From a candidate division KSB1 bacterium (GTDB lineage Bacteria > Zhuqueibacterota > Zhuqueibacteria > Thermofontimicrobiales > Thermofontimicrobiaceae), in contig JAPDPQ010000035.1 in NCBI GenBank assembly GCA_034506395.1, positions 1-51,586 on the forward strand: a stretch of DNA of 51,586 nt. Reading direction: 5' to 3'. The notes below the pieces were generated by a model that was not told where the DNA came from, did no database searches, and worked only from the letters and a program-made list of their open reading frames with translations. Shown in pieces: positions 16,667 to 24,721 of this stretch (position 1 is its first letter; every line of letters starts with the position of its first letter). A program made the translations under genes and the position numbers.

Positions 16667-17386
16667 ATGAAAAAATCCAATCCGTCAAATTCAATGAAAT
16701 GCTTGCTCATTGTATTTACCCTCCTCGCCCTCTGGGCAGCCAGCTTAATATTTCTGCTCACCAGAAACCTGTCCGAACTTAATCCCTGGCTGATTCCCCT
16801 CGCCATCCTCTGGCAGACATTCCTCTACACAGGCCTGTTCATCACCGCTCACGATGCCATGCACGGCGCTGTATTTCCTGGCAATCGAAAAATAAATGAT
16901 GCGATTGGCACGTTCGTCGTGTTTGTCTATGCCCTGTTTTCATATAAAAATTTATTGACCAAGCACTGGGATCATCACAAGTACCCAGCCAGTCCCCAGG
17001 ATCCCGATTTTCACGATGGGGTGCATGAAAGTTTCTTCCAGTGGTATGTGCATTTTATCCGAAATTACATCACCTGGAAGCAGATCGTGGGCATGGCGAT
17101 TCTGTTCAACGTATTGCTGCATTTGTTTCACATTCCCATTCCCAATTTGCTGCTGTTCTGGGTGGCGCCTTCGCTATTGAGTACCTTCCAGCTTTTCTAT
17201 TTCGGAACATTTCTGCCGCATCGGGAGACAGTGGAAGGCTACAAAGATAAACATCGGGCACGGAGTGTGCGAATGCCCGTCTTCTTGTCATTGCTCACCT
17301 GCTATCATTTTGGCGGCTTTCATTGGGAGCATCACGCTCATCCGAATGTGGCGTGGTGGAATTTGCCAGTGACCAGAATGAAATAA
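16667..17386 (+). CDS. crtW: CrtW-like beta-carotene ketolase (fatty-acid desaturase superfamily)
   Basis: Membrane di-iron oxygenase of 239 residues with about four hydrophobic segments. All histidine boxes are present: HDAMH (62-66), KHWDHH (His100, His103, His104), and HFGGFHWEHH (His214, His219, His222, His223) followed by the CrtW-type HPNVAWWNLP. FITAHDAMHG is characteristic of CrtW rather than acyl desaturases. The enzyme should add a 4-keto group to a beta-ring or related end group. No lycopene cyclase is visible, so either the cyclase lies elsewhere or this homolog acts on an acyclic end. ATG 16667 has no strong ribosome-binding site. Confidence 0.85.
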   Translation: MKKSNPSNSMKCLLIVFTLLALWAASLIFLLTRNLSELNPWLIPLAILWQTFLYTGLFITAHDAMHGAVFPGNRKINDAIGTFVVFVYALFSYKNLLTKHWDHHKYPASPQDPDFHDGVHESFFQWYVHFIRNYITWKQIVGMAILFNVLLHLFHIPIPNLLLFWVAPSLLSTFQLFYFGTFLPHRETVEGYKDKHRARSVRMPVFLSLLTCYHFGGFHWEHHAHPNVAWWNLPVTRMK

Positions 17387-17405
17387 AGCGCTGGCAAATT
17401 TGTTG

Positions 17406-17434
17406 TTGACATCGGTAGTATTTTTTTGTAAATT
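17406..17434 (+). promoter_or_regulatory. Promoter upstream of first Uma2 gene
   Basis: TTGACA (17406-17411), 17-bp spacer, TAAATT (17429-17434), 28 bp before ATG 17463. GAGGAG lies between the promoter and the start codon. Confidence 0.5.
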
Positions 17435-17462
17435 AAAACGAGCAATATTGAGGAGAACGGCG

Positions 17463-18041
17463 ATGTCTATTCAACCGAAAAGACGGTTGACACCAGAAGA
17501 ATATCTGGAAATTGAACGAAAGGCTGAATATAAAAGCGAGTACTTCAATGGAGAGATGTTTGCCTTTGCTGGTGCTAGCTTTAAGCATAATACAATTATT
17601 ATAAATTTAATATTGCATTTGGGCCCTGAGGTAAGAAAGCGCAAATGCAATATCCATTCTAATGATATGCGAATCAAAGTCAGTGCCACAGGTTTATATA
17701 CTTATCCTGATGTCTTCATCGTTTGTAATAAACCTCAATTTGAAGATGAGCATGAAGATATAATACTCAATCCCATTGTGATTATCGAAGTTCTATCTCC
17801 TTCCACTGAAAATTATGATCGAGGTACAAAGTTTGCCCATTATCGAACGATTAATTCATTATCGGATTATATTCTCGTGGCTCAAGACAAAATCCATGTC
17901 GAACATTACGCCAGGCAGTCAGATAGCTCATGGCTGCTAACAGAGTATGGTTCCATTCTTGATAAATTTCAAATTGAGTCTGTTGGTTGTGAGTTATCAG
18001 TGGCAAAGATTTATGAAAATTTAGAGATCGAAAACCGCTAA
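17463..18041 (+). CDS. Uma2 family endonuclease-fold protein (copy 1)
   Basis: A 192-residue protein of the Uma2 family (DUF820), which has a PD-(D/E)XK nuclease-like fold. Visible blocks are RRLTPEEYLEIERKAEYKSE, GEMFAFAGAS, the acidic core YPDVFIVC (Asp), then NPIVIIEVLSPSTENYDRG (Glu) and TKFAHYRTI. The start ATG 17463 follows GAGGAG. It is paired with a close paralog 101 bp downstream. Uma2 genes are common in multiple copies in cyanobacteria and FCB genomes, and their function is largely unknown. The position after crtW is probably incidental. Confidence 0.88.
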   Translation: MSIQPKRRLTPEEYLEIERKAEYKSEYFNGEMFAFAGASFKHNTIIINLILHLGPEVRKRKCNIHSNDMRIKVSATGLYTYPDVFIVCNKPQFEDEHEDIILNPIVIIEVLSPSTENYDRGTKFAHYRTINSLSDYILVAQDKIHVEHYARQSDSSWLLTEYGSILDKFQIESVGCELSVAKIYENLEIENR

Positions 18042-18142
18042 TCGCTCGATTTTGGCTCATATTCACTTGGAGAAATTTTTAGCGGGAAGATTTATAATTT
18101 TCTTATCGCTGTATTAATAAAAAGCAATCATGGAGAAACATC

Positions 18143-18742
18143 ATGTCGATTCAACCTAAACGACGCTTAACGCCAGAGGAATACCTGGAAATTGAGCGAC
18201 AGGCTGAATATAAAAGCGAGTACTTTAATGGCGAGATGTTTGCCTTTGCAGGTGCCACTCGGGAACACAATCTGATTGCTGGGAATATTTATTCTAACTT
18301 GCATCAGCAACTCCGAAAAAAAACCTGTGAGGTATATCCCAGTGACATGCGGGTGAAGGTCACTGCAACAGGATTGTACACTTATCCTGATGTGGTCATC
18401 GTATGCGGAAAACCTCAATTTGAAGATGAGAAAGAAGACATTTTATTAAATCCCATTGTGATTATCGAAGTCTTATCCCCGACCACAGAAAACTATGATC
18501 GAGGAATCAAGTTCACACACTATCGAACAATTAGCTCGTTAACAGATTATATTCTCGTCGCTCAAGATAACATCCATGTTGAGCATTATGTCCGACAGTC
18601 CGATCGCTCGTGGCTCTTTTCGGAATACAAATCGGCTGACGAGAAAATTCAGATCGAATCTATTGGGTGTGAACTTTTAGTGGCGGAGATTTATGAAAAG
18701 GTAGAATTTGAAGGCGAAAGCAAAAGCTCTGCCAAAATTTGA
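18143..18742 (+). CDS. Uma2 family endonuclease-fold protein (copy 2)
   Basis: A 199-residue paralog of the preceding gene with the same blocks (MSIQPKRRLTPEEYLEIER, YPDVVIVC, NPIVIIEVLSPTTENYDRG). N- and C-terminal parts are nearly identical, while residues around 42-70 differ strongly (TREHNLIAGNIYSNLHQQLR against SFKHNTIIINLILHLGPEVR in copy 1). The start has GGAGA upstream. The pattern indicates a tandem duplication with diversification of one segment. Confidence 0.88.
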   Translation: MSIQPKRRLTPEEYLEIERQAEYKSEYFNGEMFAFAGATREHNLIAGNIYSNLHQQLRKKTCEVYPSDMRVKVTATGLYTYPDVVIVCGKPQFEDEKEDILLNPIVIIEVLSPTTENYDRGIKFTHYRTISSLTDYILVAQDNIHVEHYVRQSDRSWLFSEYKSADEKIQIESIGCELLVAEIYEKVEFEGESKSSAKI

Positions 18743-18757
18743 AAACCTTTGAAAAGT

Positions 18758-19300
18758 TTACTTTCGATAAATGACCAACTCCCGATATCCCGACTTTGGA
18801 TCATGCTCCCGCACAAATTTCAGCTCAGGCAAAATCCCAATCATAATCTCCGCAGTGGTATAAATCAGACAGCCCTCCATCAAATGCCCGCCGATGGTTT
18901 TGCCCGTGCTATCGGAAATCGCAATGTGCAAATGCGAGCCGTTTTTCGAGAGCGTGCCCGATAGCGAAACGATCTCGAATTTTTCATTGAGGAATGTCGC
19001 TTCATCTTGATTAGCAAAGCGGATGGCGGCCTGGCGCAGACTGCCAGCACAGGAGAGAATGCAGCCCGCTTCAATTTGATGCAGGTTGACCAGGCTATCC
19101 AGGCTTTTCCGCAAATCCTGAAATGGCGCCAGCCGAATCGCCAGGGCTTTGATGTTGGAGTATTTTTGAGTGTTATTGGATTGGGGCATTGGATCCAGAG
19201 AAGTTTTATGATTAAGGGAATAAACGGAAAGGATCACAATTCCAATAAATAAAATCAGACCTCCGAAAATCATTAAAGTCGTTTTGTTTTGCATTTTCAA
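18758..19300 (-). CDS. Membrane-anchored PPC/DUF296-domain protein
   Basis: A 180-residue protein. The N-terminus is a single membrane segment (MIFGGLILFIGIVILSVYSL). Residues about 45-180 form a PPC (plants-and-prokaryotes-conserved, DUF296) domain, seen as LAPFQDLRKSLDSLV, IEAGCILSCAGSLRQAAIR, NGSHLHIAISDSTGKTIGGH and CLIYTTAEIMI. TTG 19300 has AAGGAA at good spacing; ATG 19294 is the alternative. Bacterial PPC proteins are usually cytosolic trimers and are often called DNA-binding, so an N-terminal anchor implies the domain lies outside the cytoplasm with some other ligand. The function is unknown. Confidence 0.8.
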   Translation of the reverse strand: MKMQNKTTLMIFGGLILFIGIVILSVYSLNHKTSLDPMPQSNNTQKYSNIKALAIRLAPFQDLRKSLDSLVNLHQIEAGCILSCAGSLRQAAIRFANQDEATFLNEKFEIVSLSGTLSKNGSHLHIAISDSTGKTIGGHLMEGCLIYTTAEIMIGILPELKFVREHDPKSGYRELVIYRK

Positions 19301-19376
19301 ATTATTTTCCTTAAAGCCTGATTAGTTGAAGTTAGATAGTGCCTGAACGAAAACCAGTCAACTACAAAAATGCGCT

Positions 19377-19467
19377 GTCATTGCGAGCGACGAAGGAGCG
19401 AAGCAATCTCTTGAAGTATTAACAGTGAACAACAGGATTGCTTCGTCGCTTCGCTCCTCGCAATGAC
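19377..19467. repeat. Long palindrome, GTCATTGCGAGCG family
   Basis: Near-perfect arms GTCATTGCGAGCGACGAAGG and CGTCGCTTCGCTCCTCGCAA (ending ATGAC) enclose GAAGCAATCTC...GGATTGCTTC. It belongs to the same general family as the GTCATTCCGA copies. Confidence 0.9.
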
Positions 19468-19572
19468 GTGTATTCTTCAAATTTTTGTGAGTTCAATGAC
19501 ACGCTATCAAAGAGGAGAATTGAACGTCAACCATGCTAAGGTTCAGAACCTTCGAGAGGATTATGCTAAGGC

Positions 19573-19800
19573 TCAAATCTCAAAAATCCCCTGAACTTCA
19601 ATCCCAGCACCATTCAGGCAGTTCACAATTTTTTCTCGATCCGCTCGCTGAAACCGCACGCACACCCCGCAATCCGAGCTGAGTTGACGGGGAACGGGGA
19701 TCAATTTGCATTCGATATGTTGCTGATTCAACAATCGCTCGATGCGCATGGCGTGGTTGGTGGAATAGACCAGAATGACGGCGTAGGGGGATGGGGTCAT
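19573..19800 (-). CDS. DUF3343 (putative Se/S carrier-like) protein
   Basis: A 75-residue protein of the DUF3343 family (PF11823, described as Se/S carrier-like). Family features are AVILVYSTNHAMRIERLL at the N-terminus, LIPVPRQLSSDCGVCVRF with Cys44 and Cys47, and a C-terminal IEVQGIFE-like strand. Its ATG overlaps the stop of the upstream cysteine desulfurase by 4 bp (ATGA, 19797-19800), so the two are translationally coupled. It may accept persulfide or selenide from the desulfurase. That role is inferred from family naming and coupling. Confidence 0.85.
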   Translation of the reverse strand: MTPSPYAVILVYSTNHAMRIERLLNQQHIECKLIPVPRQLSSDCGVCVRFQRADREKIVNCLNGAGIEVQGIFEI

Positions 19801-20951
19801 CGCTCCTCCTCAGCCAATTTTCTGACAGCAGCGATGGCAAAATCGACCTCAGCTTCGGTGTTGAAAAATCCCAGCCCGAAGCGCACCGTGCCTATGGGAA
19901 ATGTGCCGATGGTCTTGTGCGAAGCGGGCGAACAATGCAATCCCACCCGACAAAGAATGCCGAACTCTTCGTCCAATCGCAAACCGATATCTGATGGTGC
20001 TTTGCCCCGAATATTGAACGACACCGTGGCGATCTGTTTTTCGGCCTGCTGCTCCCCATAGACCTCAACTCCTGCAATGGATTTCAGCCCCGCCAGCAAT
20101 CGCTGGGTCAAACGGATTTCATGGGAGCGAATGTTCTCGATGCCCTGCTCAAAAATCCAGCGGAGGCTGGCGTTCAATCCTGCCAGGCCCACGGCATTGG
20201 GCGTGCCGCTCTCGAACTTATCGGGCAGAAATTCAGGCTGACTTTCGTGCTCGGAGCGACTGCCCGTGCCGCCGCATTTGATCGGCTCAAATTTATTCAA
20301 ATTCACCCGCTCGCCGATGATCAAGCCGCCTGTGCCCATGGGCCCGTAGAGCGATTTGTGCCCCGTAAAGCCCAGGAGATCGATGGCATCTCTTTCCATA
20401 TCGATGGGCAACACTCCCGCCGTCTGCGCCGCATCGACCAGCAGCAGCAGATCATGTTTTCGAGCGATCTGGCCCACTTCAGCCACAGGCAGAATCGTTC
20501 CAACCACGTTGGAAGCATGGTTCAGCGCAATCATCACGGTGTTGGGACGAATGGCGGATTCGATAGCGGCTGGATCGAGCCTCCCCTGCTGGGAACATGG
20601 AACCACGGTCACTCCGACACCCTTTTGCTCCAGGCAGCGCAACGGCCGCATCATGGAATTGTGCTCCATGCTGCTGGTGATGACATGATCGCCAGATTTT
20701 AGCAGACCGTGCAACGCCAGGTTCAACGCCTCGGTGACATTGGAAGTGAACACGATTCGCATGGGATCCGCGACATGAAACAGTTCTGCCACCGCCTCCC
20801 GTGCACTGTAAACAATTCGGCCCGCTTCAATGGCCAGCCGATGTCCCGAGCGACCAGGGTTGGCGCCGACTTCATTGAGAAATTTCGCCATCGCCTCCAG
20901 CACGCAGGACGGCTTGGGGAAGGAAGTGGCGGTGTTGTCGAAATAGATCAT
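19797..20951 (-). CDS. Cysteine desulfurase family aminotransferase (class V, PLP)
   Basis: A 384-residue PLP enzyme expected to release sulfur (or selenium) from cysteine or selenocysteine as an enzyme persulfide plus alanine. Conserved points are YFDNTATSFPKP at the start, NVTEALNLAL, SSMEHNSMMRPL, VDAAQTAGVLPID, the PLP lysine Lys199 in GFTGHKSLYGP, and a C-terminal GILCRVGLHCSP (Cys334, Cys340) providing the reactive cysteine. ATG 20951 follows AAAGGAATT; an upstream extension to 21086 is unsupported. It resembles the subgroup often adjacent to DUF3343 rather than housekeeping IscS. No iscU or suf genes are nearby. Confidence 0.88.
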   Translation of the reverse strand: MIYFDNTATSFPKPSCVLEAMAKFLNEVGANPGRSGHRLAIEAGRIVYSAREAVAELFHVADPMRIVFTSNVTEALNLALHGLLKSGDHVITSSMEHNSMMRPLRCLEQKGVGVTVVPCSQQGRLDPAAIESAIRPNTVMIALNHASNVVGTILPVAEVGQIARKHDLLLLVDAAQTAGVLPIDMERDAIDLLGFTGHKSLYGPMGTGGLIIGERVNLNKFEPIKCGGTGSRSEHESQPEFLPDKFESGTPNAVGLAGLNASLRWIFEQGIENIRSHEIRLTQRLLAGLKSIAGVEVYGEQQAEKQIATVSFNIRGKAPSDIGLRLDEEFGILCRVGLHCSPASHKTIGTFPIGTVRFGLGFFNTEAEVDFAIAAVRKLAEEER

Positions 20952-21554
20952 TCGGAATTCCTTTTCATCCTCTTTGCGAAACTTATGGACCTTCGTACGA
21001 GATGTATTCTGCCATTGGCAAAATTTAATGTTGCTGCTCGTCTCAATTTTGTCCAATAAAATAAAAAAACTTGCACTAAAAATCAAACGAAATTATTACC
21101 AGGCTATTGTCGTCCAGTTTCCTAATCTCCTGAGGCGCATCGAGACTTTTCCATCAAAATTCGCTCTCTCGCCACCAACCCTACTGTTTTTGACCACATG
21201 CTGATAGCAATGAGCAACTATGTTACTAACCAAAAATTGATAGTCCCAAATTACTTTGATTTTCCATCAGTTACCGCTTTCAAAAAAATTGCAAAAGCTA
21301 AAAAAAATTCTTGACATTATTTTTTTTTTTTTAATTTAAACCAGAAAAATTCAACCAAGGGCTGGCAATCTGAGTCAACTTTTTCAACACAATGCGGATG
21401 TGAAAATTTGTTCAACTGCTAACTGCTCGCTGTTTTACTGATCACTGAAAATTGATTACTGATCACTGGCAACTGATCACTGAAAACTGGTTCCTGCTCC
21501 TTGAAGCCAACCCAAAACGAATAAGATCCATGTTCATTGAATAAATGTCATAAT
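20952..21554. other. Gene-poor, AT-rich spacer
   Basis: No credible coding sequence. It includes a poly-T run (about 21321-21332) preceded by TTGACA at 21311. An ACTGATCACTG-type word repeat lies at 21420-21500, the inverse of the repeat at 3684-3792. Confidence 0.6.
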
Positions 21555-21683
21555 GTGATAAGAGCCGAAGTCATTCGGGTGCGCGACTGGCCTTGGGAAC
21601 AGCAGAAGGCTGAAAGTATGGCGAAGGATGCTTTGGTGAAATTGCGTCGGAAAGCCTGCTCCGACTCTTATTGTCGTTCATAA
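21555..21683 (+). CDS. Possible 42-residue small protein or gene remnant
   Basis: A GTG-started frame encodes VIRAEVIRVRDWPWEQQKAE followed by SMAKDALVKLRRKACSDSYC and RS. The amphipathic helix and the following terminator-like hairpin (21652-21703) suggest the 3' end of a real transcription unit. No family is recognised and no clear ribosome-binding site is seen. It may be the tail of a decayed gene. Confidence 0.3.
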   Translation: MIRAEVIRVRDWPWEQQKAESMAKDALVKLRRKACSDSYCRS

Positions 21684-21703
21684 GAAACGGGGGAGGCTTT
21701 TTT
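21652..21703 (+). terminator. Terminator-like hairpin
   Basis: AAGCCTGCTCCG pairs imperfectly with CGGGGGAGGCTT, followed by a long T-tract (CTTTTTTTATTT). It has a small internal CGAC/GTCG stem and overlaps the end of the 21555-21683 frame. Confidence 0.55.
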
Positions 21704-21758
21704 TATTTAACATGCGCTAAACTTAACCAAATTAGAGTTCTGCAAAATAAGAAAAAAT

Positions 21759-21850
21759 GTCATTCCGAGCGAAGCGAGGAATCTGGTTAATCAAATGATT
21801 CAATAATAAATATAGATACCTCACTCCGCTGCGCTCCGTTCGGAATGACG
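21759..21850. repeat. Dispersed palindrome, GTCATTCCGA family
   Basis: The left arm is GTCATTCCGAGCGAAGCGAG (then GAATCTGG) and the right arm is CCTCACTCCGCTGCGCTCCG followed by TTCGGAATGAC. It is intergenic. Confidence 0.9.
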
Positions 21851-21937
21851 GTGAAATTAGCATTTTGCAGAAGTCTATTTCCGTTGACAAAGGGGAGGTA
21901 GTCAAAGCTTCGCGAAGCGATCGGCGAATATCGGCAG

Positions 21938-22351
21938 GTGATCATGCCTAGCGAAGCATGTGGCAAAGAGGCAGAGGCCCATTATGACGTCGGGATTTGC
22001 TATGCCTGGTTGGGCAAAAAGGATTCTGCTGAGGTGATATTCCAGCAGGTGATCAACACCTATCCTGACAATATGGAAGTGGTGGCATATTCCAGGTATG
22101 GGTTATCGTGGGTGGATGTTCAGCGGGGGAAATTTCAGCCAGCCATCGAGCGTTTGCAACAACTGTTGGATCAGAAAATTTATTCTGATAAGGAGTTTTG
22201 TGCCCGAGTACAATTTGAGATTGGGCGCATTTATCTGGTCTTTTTGCATCAGGCGGAGCAGGCTGAGCAAGCGTTTCGAAAGGTGCTGGAGAATTATCCC
22301 GATGCCGAAGTGGCCAACCATCCCTTCCTGGCTAAGCTGAAAGGGAACTAG
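21938..22351 (+). CDS. Tetratricopeptide-repeat protein, probably 5'-truncated
   Basis: About 137 residues of TPR-like helices: AEAHYDVGICYAWLGKKDSA, EVIFQQVINTYPDN, PAIERLQQLLDQKI, CARVQFEIGRIYLVF and AFRKVLENYPDAE. The TPR-like pattern already begins upstream of the GTG at 21938 (KLREAIGEYRQV), up to an in-frame stop at 21899. The gene therefore looks as if its 5' part was lost next to the palindrome at 21759-21850. A GGGGAGG at 21892-21898 has no start codon at the right spacing. It was probably an outer-membrane or periplasmic TPR protein; it may now be a pseudogene. Confidence 0.55.
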   Translation: MIMPSEACGKEAEAHYDVGICYAWLGKKDSAEVIFQQVINTYPDNMEVVAYSRYGLSWVDVQRGKFQPAIERLQQLLDQKIYSDKEFCARVQFEIGRIYLVFLHQAEQAEQAFRKVLENYPDAEVANHPFLAKLKGN

Positions 22352-22393
22352 GCAATAGTTAGAAAACTAAAATAATCAGAAAGGAGCGTAGCC

Positions 22394-23494
22394 ATGAGAA
22401 GAACAATTATTGCGATAATGGCTTGCTTATTTAGTTTATCTGGTTTTTTGCCTTCCGTCTATAGCCTACCCTGGCCGCCAGAGATGGATCTGATTTATAT
22501 CAAATTTAATTATAATAGCTCGAGTTATAGCTACGATGCGCTGACAATCAAAAAGAATAATTCCACGGGGGTGCAGGTGCCCGAATGGTATCCAGCCTAC
22601 AATCGCAATGAGCCCATGGCCTATATCAAGTCGCAGAGTGACCGTTTTATCGAGGCCCGTTTCTGGATCGATCGCACGGGATTTAACTATGCGGGGATTT
22701 ATGCCGACATGTCGGGGTCGGGGATTGGCGATGTGCCAGAACAAAGTGTGAATTTTAATGACACGCAATATGCCACACAAACACTGGAGTGTTCAGGCTC
22801 GGTTCCTAACAGTGTGGGCATTCGAAGTTTCAGTTGGAACTGGTATGTAACGTATATCGATGAAGTTGAGTTTGAAGAGCCGATATGGATTGCTGAAAGT
22901 GGGGAGCATGAATATTATACGGTGCTGGATGAACCACAGGCGCCGATGTCCGTGCCCTGGACCGATGTGCTGGATTATTCCTGTGATTGGGCGAGCGGGC
23001 AATCAAGCGAAGCTAATGTTGTTAAAAAGATAACAGAGGGTATCTATAATATGGGCGATATAGATGGAGATATTGATTATGATTATTCAAGCTATTACTG
23101 TACTGATTATGATAAGCTAAAACTTGGAAGCTTTTTAGATGACATAACTTCTAAAAATAACGTGAAAGTAAATTGTACAGATTGTGGAAATTTGGTAGAT
23201 GTTTTTACGGCAGCAGTTGGCTCTCAATCACATAGTAAGAGAATATGGTCAGGAATAAAAACAAAAGAAATTGATCCAATTGGAAGCATTTTTGGTTGGC
23301 GCATAGTCTATTGGAGTTACCACCAGTATGGTTGGATAAATAATTTGGTAGATGATTCCAGCCTAAGAGTAGATCGATATGGAACTCCAAGAGTTCCTAC
23401 GAATATGAGCCAAAGCGATTATAATTATTTTTTGATTGATGGAAATCCTCCAGCTAATTCCCAAGTATACACTACCCAAATAGTAGAGCAGTAA
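22394..23494 (+). CDS. Secreted protein with transglutaminase-like C-terminal half
   Basis: A 366-residue exported protein with signal peptide MRRTIIAIMACLFSLSGFLP. Residues 30-200 form an unrecognised beta-rich domain. Residues about 235-350 look like a transglutaminase-type cysteine fold: CTDCGNLVDVFTAAVG with Cys264, then WSYHQYGWINNLVDDSSLRV with His310 and Asp320/321 as a candidate Cys-His-Asp triad. No T9SS signal is present, but the next gene is a T9SS cargo 28 bp downstream, so the two likely form an operon. Base composition drops sharply in GC after about 23005 (residue 205), suggesting a chimeric origin. A degraded second copy of its N-half lies at 26390-26511. Confidence 0.6.
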   Translation: MRRTIIAIMACLFSLSGFLPSVYSLPWPPEMDLIYIKFNYNSSSYSYDALTIKKNNSTGVQVPEWYPAYNRNEPMAYIKSQSDRFIEARFWIDRTGFNYAGIYADMSGSGIGDVPEQSVNFNDTQYATQTLECSGSVPNSVGIRSFSWNWYVTYIDEVEFEEPIWIAESGEHEYYTVLDEPQAPMSVPWTDVLDYSCDWASGQSSEANVVKKITEGIYNMGDIDGDIDYDYSSYYCTDYDKLKLGSFLDDITSKNNVKVNCTDCGNLVDVFTAAVGSQSHSKRIWSGIKTKEIDPIGSIFGWRIVYWSYHQYGWINNLVDDSSLRVDRYGTPRVPTNMSQSDYNYFLIDGNPPANSQVYTTQIVEQ

Positions 23495-23522
23495 ATCCAA
23501 ATTAATTTAAAGGAGAAAAGAA

Positions 23523-24674
23523 ATGAAACATCGAATGAATTTAAGATTAGTGACATTTTTAATTTATATTTTCCTCTCTGTATTTATTTTTACAGAATCA
23601 AAATCTCAAGCTTTAAATGGATTTCATGTAAGAAGAGGAGTTTGGGGGGATCCTCCAAATGAATATCAATTTAAAGATGTACCAGCAAATGCAGGACTAT
23701 TAGCTAAGTTTCCTCTGGAAGAAATATATCGAGAAGTCGGACCAGAATATCTTAATACTGTTGAACTTGATTATTGGATTTTTACTTCGATTTCAGATGC
23801 TGAAATGGCTATGGTTGAAAGATTAGATATGTCGTCCCTATTACTCAGAAATATGATTGATTATCCGCTTAATAATGGATTTATAGGAGATAATTGTTGG
23901 CATTCGATCGAATTAACAGGTTCAATTATTTTTATACGAAATAATGTATTGACGTTCATTAGTCCAAGGGACAAAAGTCAATTTGACTCTAAAACCATAG
24001 AGCAAATTAGCAGAAAAATCGATTCGGTTATTATCAAATCTGACAAAGTCGCTAGCCTTGCCGAAATCCCCGCTCCAATCATTAAAAATGTGAATATAAT
24101 AAGCGATCTTCCTCAAGATATGCAAGATGTGGTAAAAATAAAGATAGATGCGAGCGATGTAAACGGAAAAAAATTATATTTCCGAAAATATGCCACGGGA
24201 CTTGCTCTTGTTTCAGAAACTGGAGTGCTGACTATCTCTTTTAATAAGAATACTGATTTAACTGAAGATCCTAACAAAGTTAAAGTCAAGATTTGGGTTT
24301 GGAATGAAGATCGTTTAGTATCTTCAACTGAAAAAGAAATCCCTTTTTATAAAGCTTCCACAGGAAAATATGAAGGCCACTCTGCGGAAGTAAAACAGGC
24401 CTTCACTTTAATGCAAAACTGGCCGAATCCTTTCAATTTTTCAACAGCTATCGGCTACGTTCTGTTGAGACCGATGAACGTACGTCTCAGAGTTTTTGAC
24501 ATTTATGGGAGGGAGGTTAATACCTTAGTGAATGATTATCAAAACGTAGGGTACTATCAAGCTATATTCAATGGAAAGGATAGCAAGGATCAAATTCTTG
24601 CCTCAGGAATATATTTCTATATATTGCAGGCAGAATCGTTTCAGGAGAGCCGAGCGATGATACTTTTACGATAG
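23523..24674 (+). CDS. Secreted protein with T9SS type A sorting domain
   Basis: A 383-residue protein with a signal peptide (LVTFLIYIFLSVFIF) and a C-terminal type IX secretion signal of about 80 residues: NWPNPFNFSTAIGY, VRLRVFDIYGREVNTLV, GYYQAIFNGKD and ILASGIYFYILQA. The middle region (about 35-290) has no recognised family. A strong ribosome-binding site (AAAGGAGAAAAG) precedes ATG 23523. It is coupled to the transglutaminase-like gene. It is expected to be exported across the outer membrane and surface-attached or released. Confidence 0.8.
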   Translation: MKHRMNLRLVTFLIYIFLSVFIFTESKSQALNGFHVRRGVWGDPPNEYQFKDVPANAGLLAKFPLEEIYREVGPEYLNTVELDYWIFTSISDAEMAMVERLDMSSLLLRNMIDYPLNNGFIGDNCWHSIELTGSIIFIRNNVLTFISPRDKSQFDSKTIEQISRKIDSVIIKSDKVASLAEIPAPIIKNVNIISDLPQDMQDVVKIKIDASDVNGKKLYFRKYATGLALVSETGVLTISFNKNTDLTEDPNKVKVKIWVWNEDRLVSSTEKEIPFYKASTGKYEGHSAEVKQAFTLMQNWPNPFNFSTAIGYVLLRPMNVRLRVFDIYGREVNTLVNDYQNVGYYQAIFNGKDSKDQILASGIYFYILQAESFQESRAMILLR

Positions 24675-24721
24675 CAGTTTTAATAAAAATAAGTAAAGCT
24701 GATTTTTCGGCAAAGTTTCCA

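Noticed and set aside
16667..17386. Ordinary acyl-lipid desaturase instead of CrtW
   Set aside because: HDAMHG and the final HPNVAWWNLP block match carotenoid ketolases, and the context is carotenoid synthesis.
20121..20702. Plus-strand open frame of 193 codons inside the cysteine desulfurase gene
   Set aside because: It is antisense to a gene with intact catalytic motifs and has biased, low-complexity translation.
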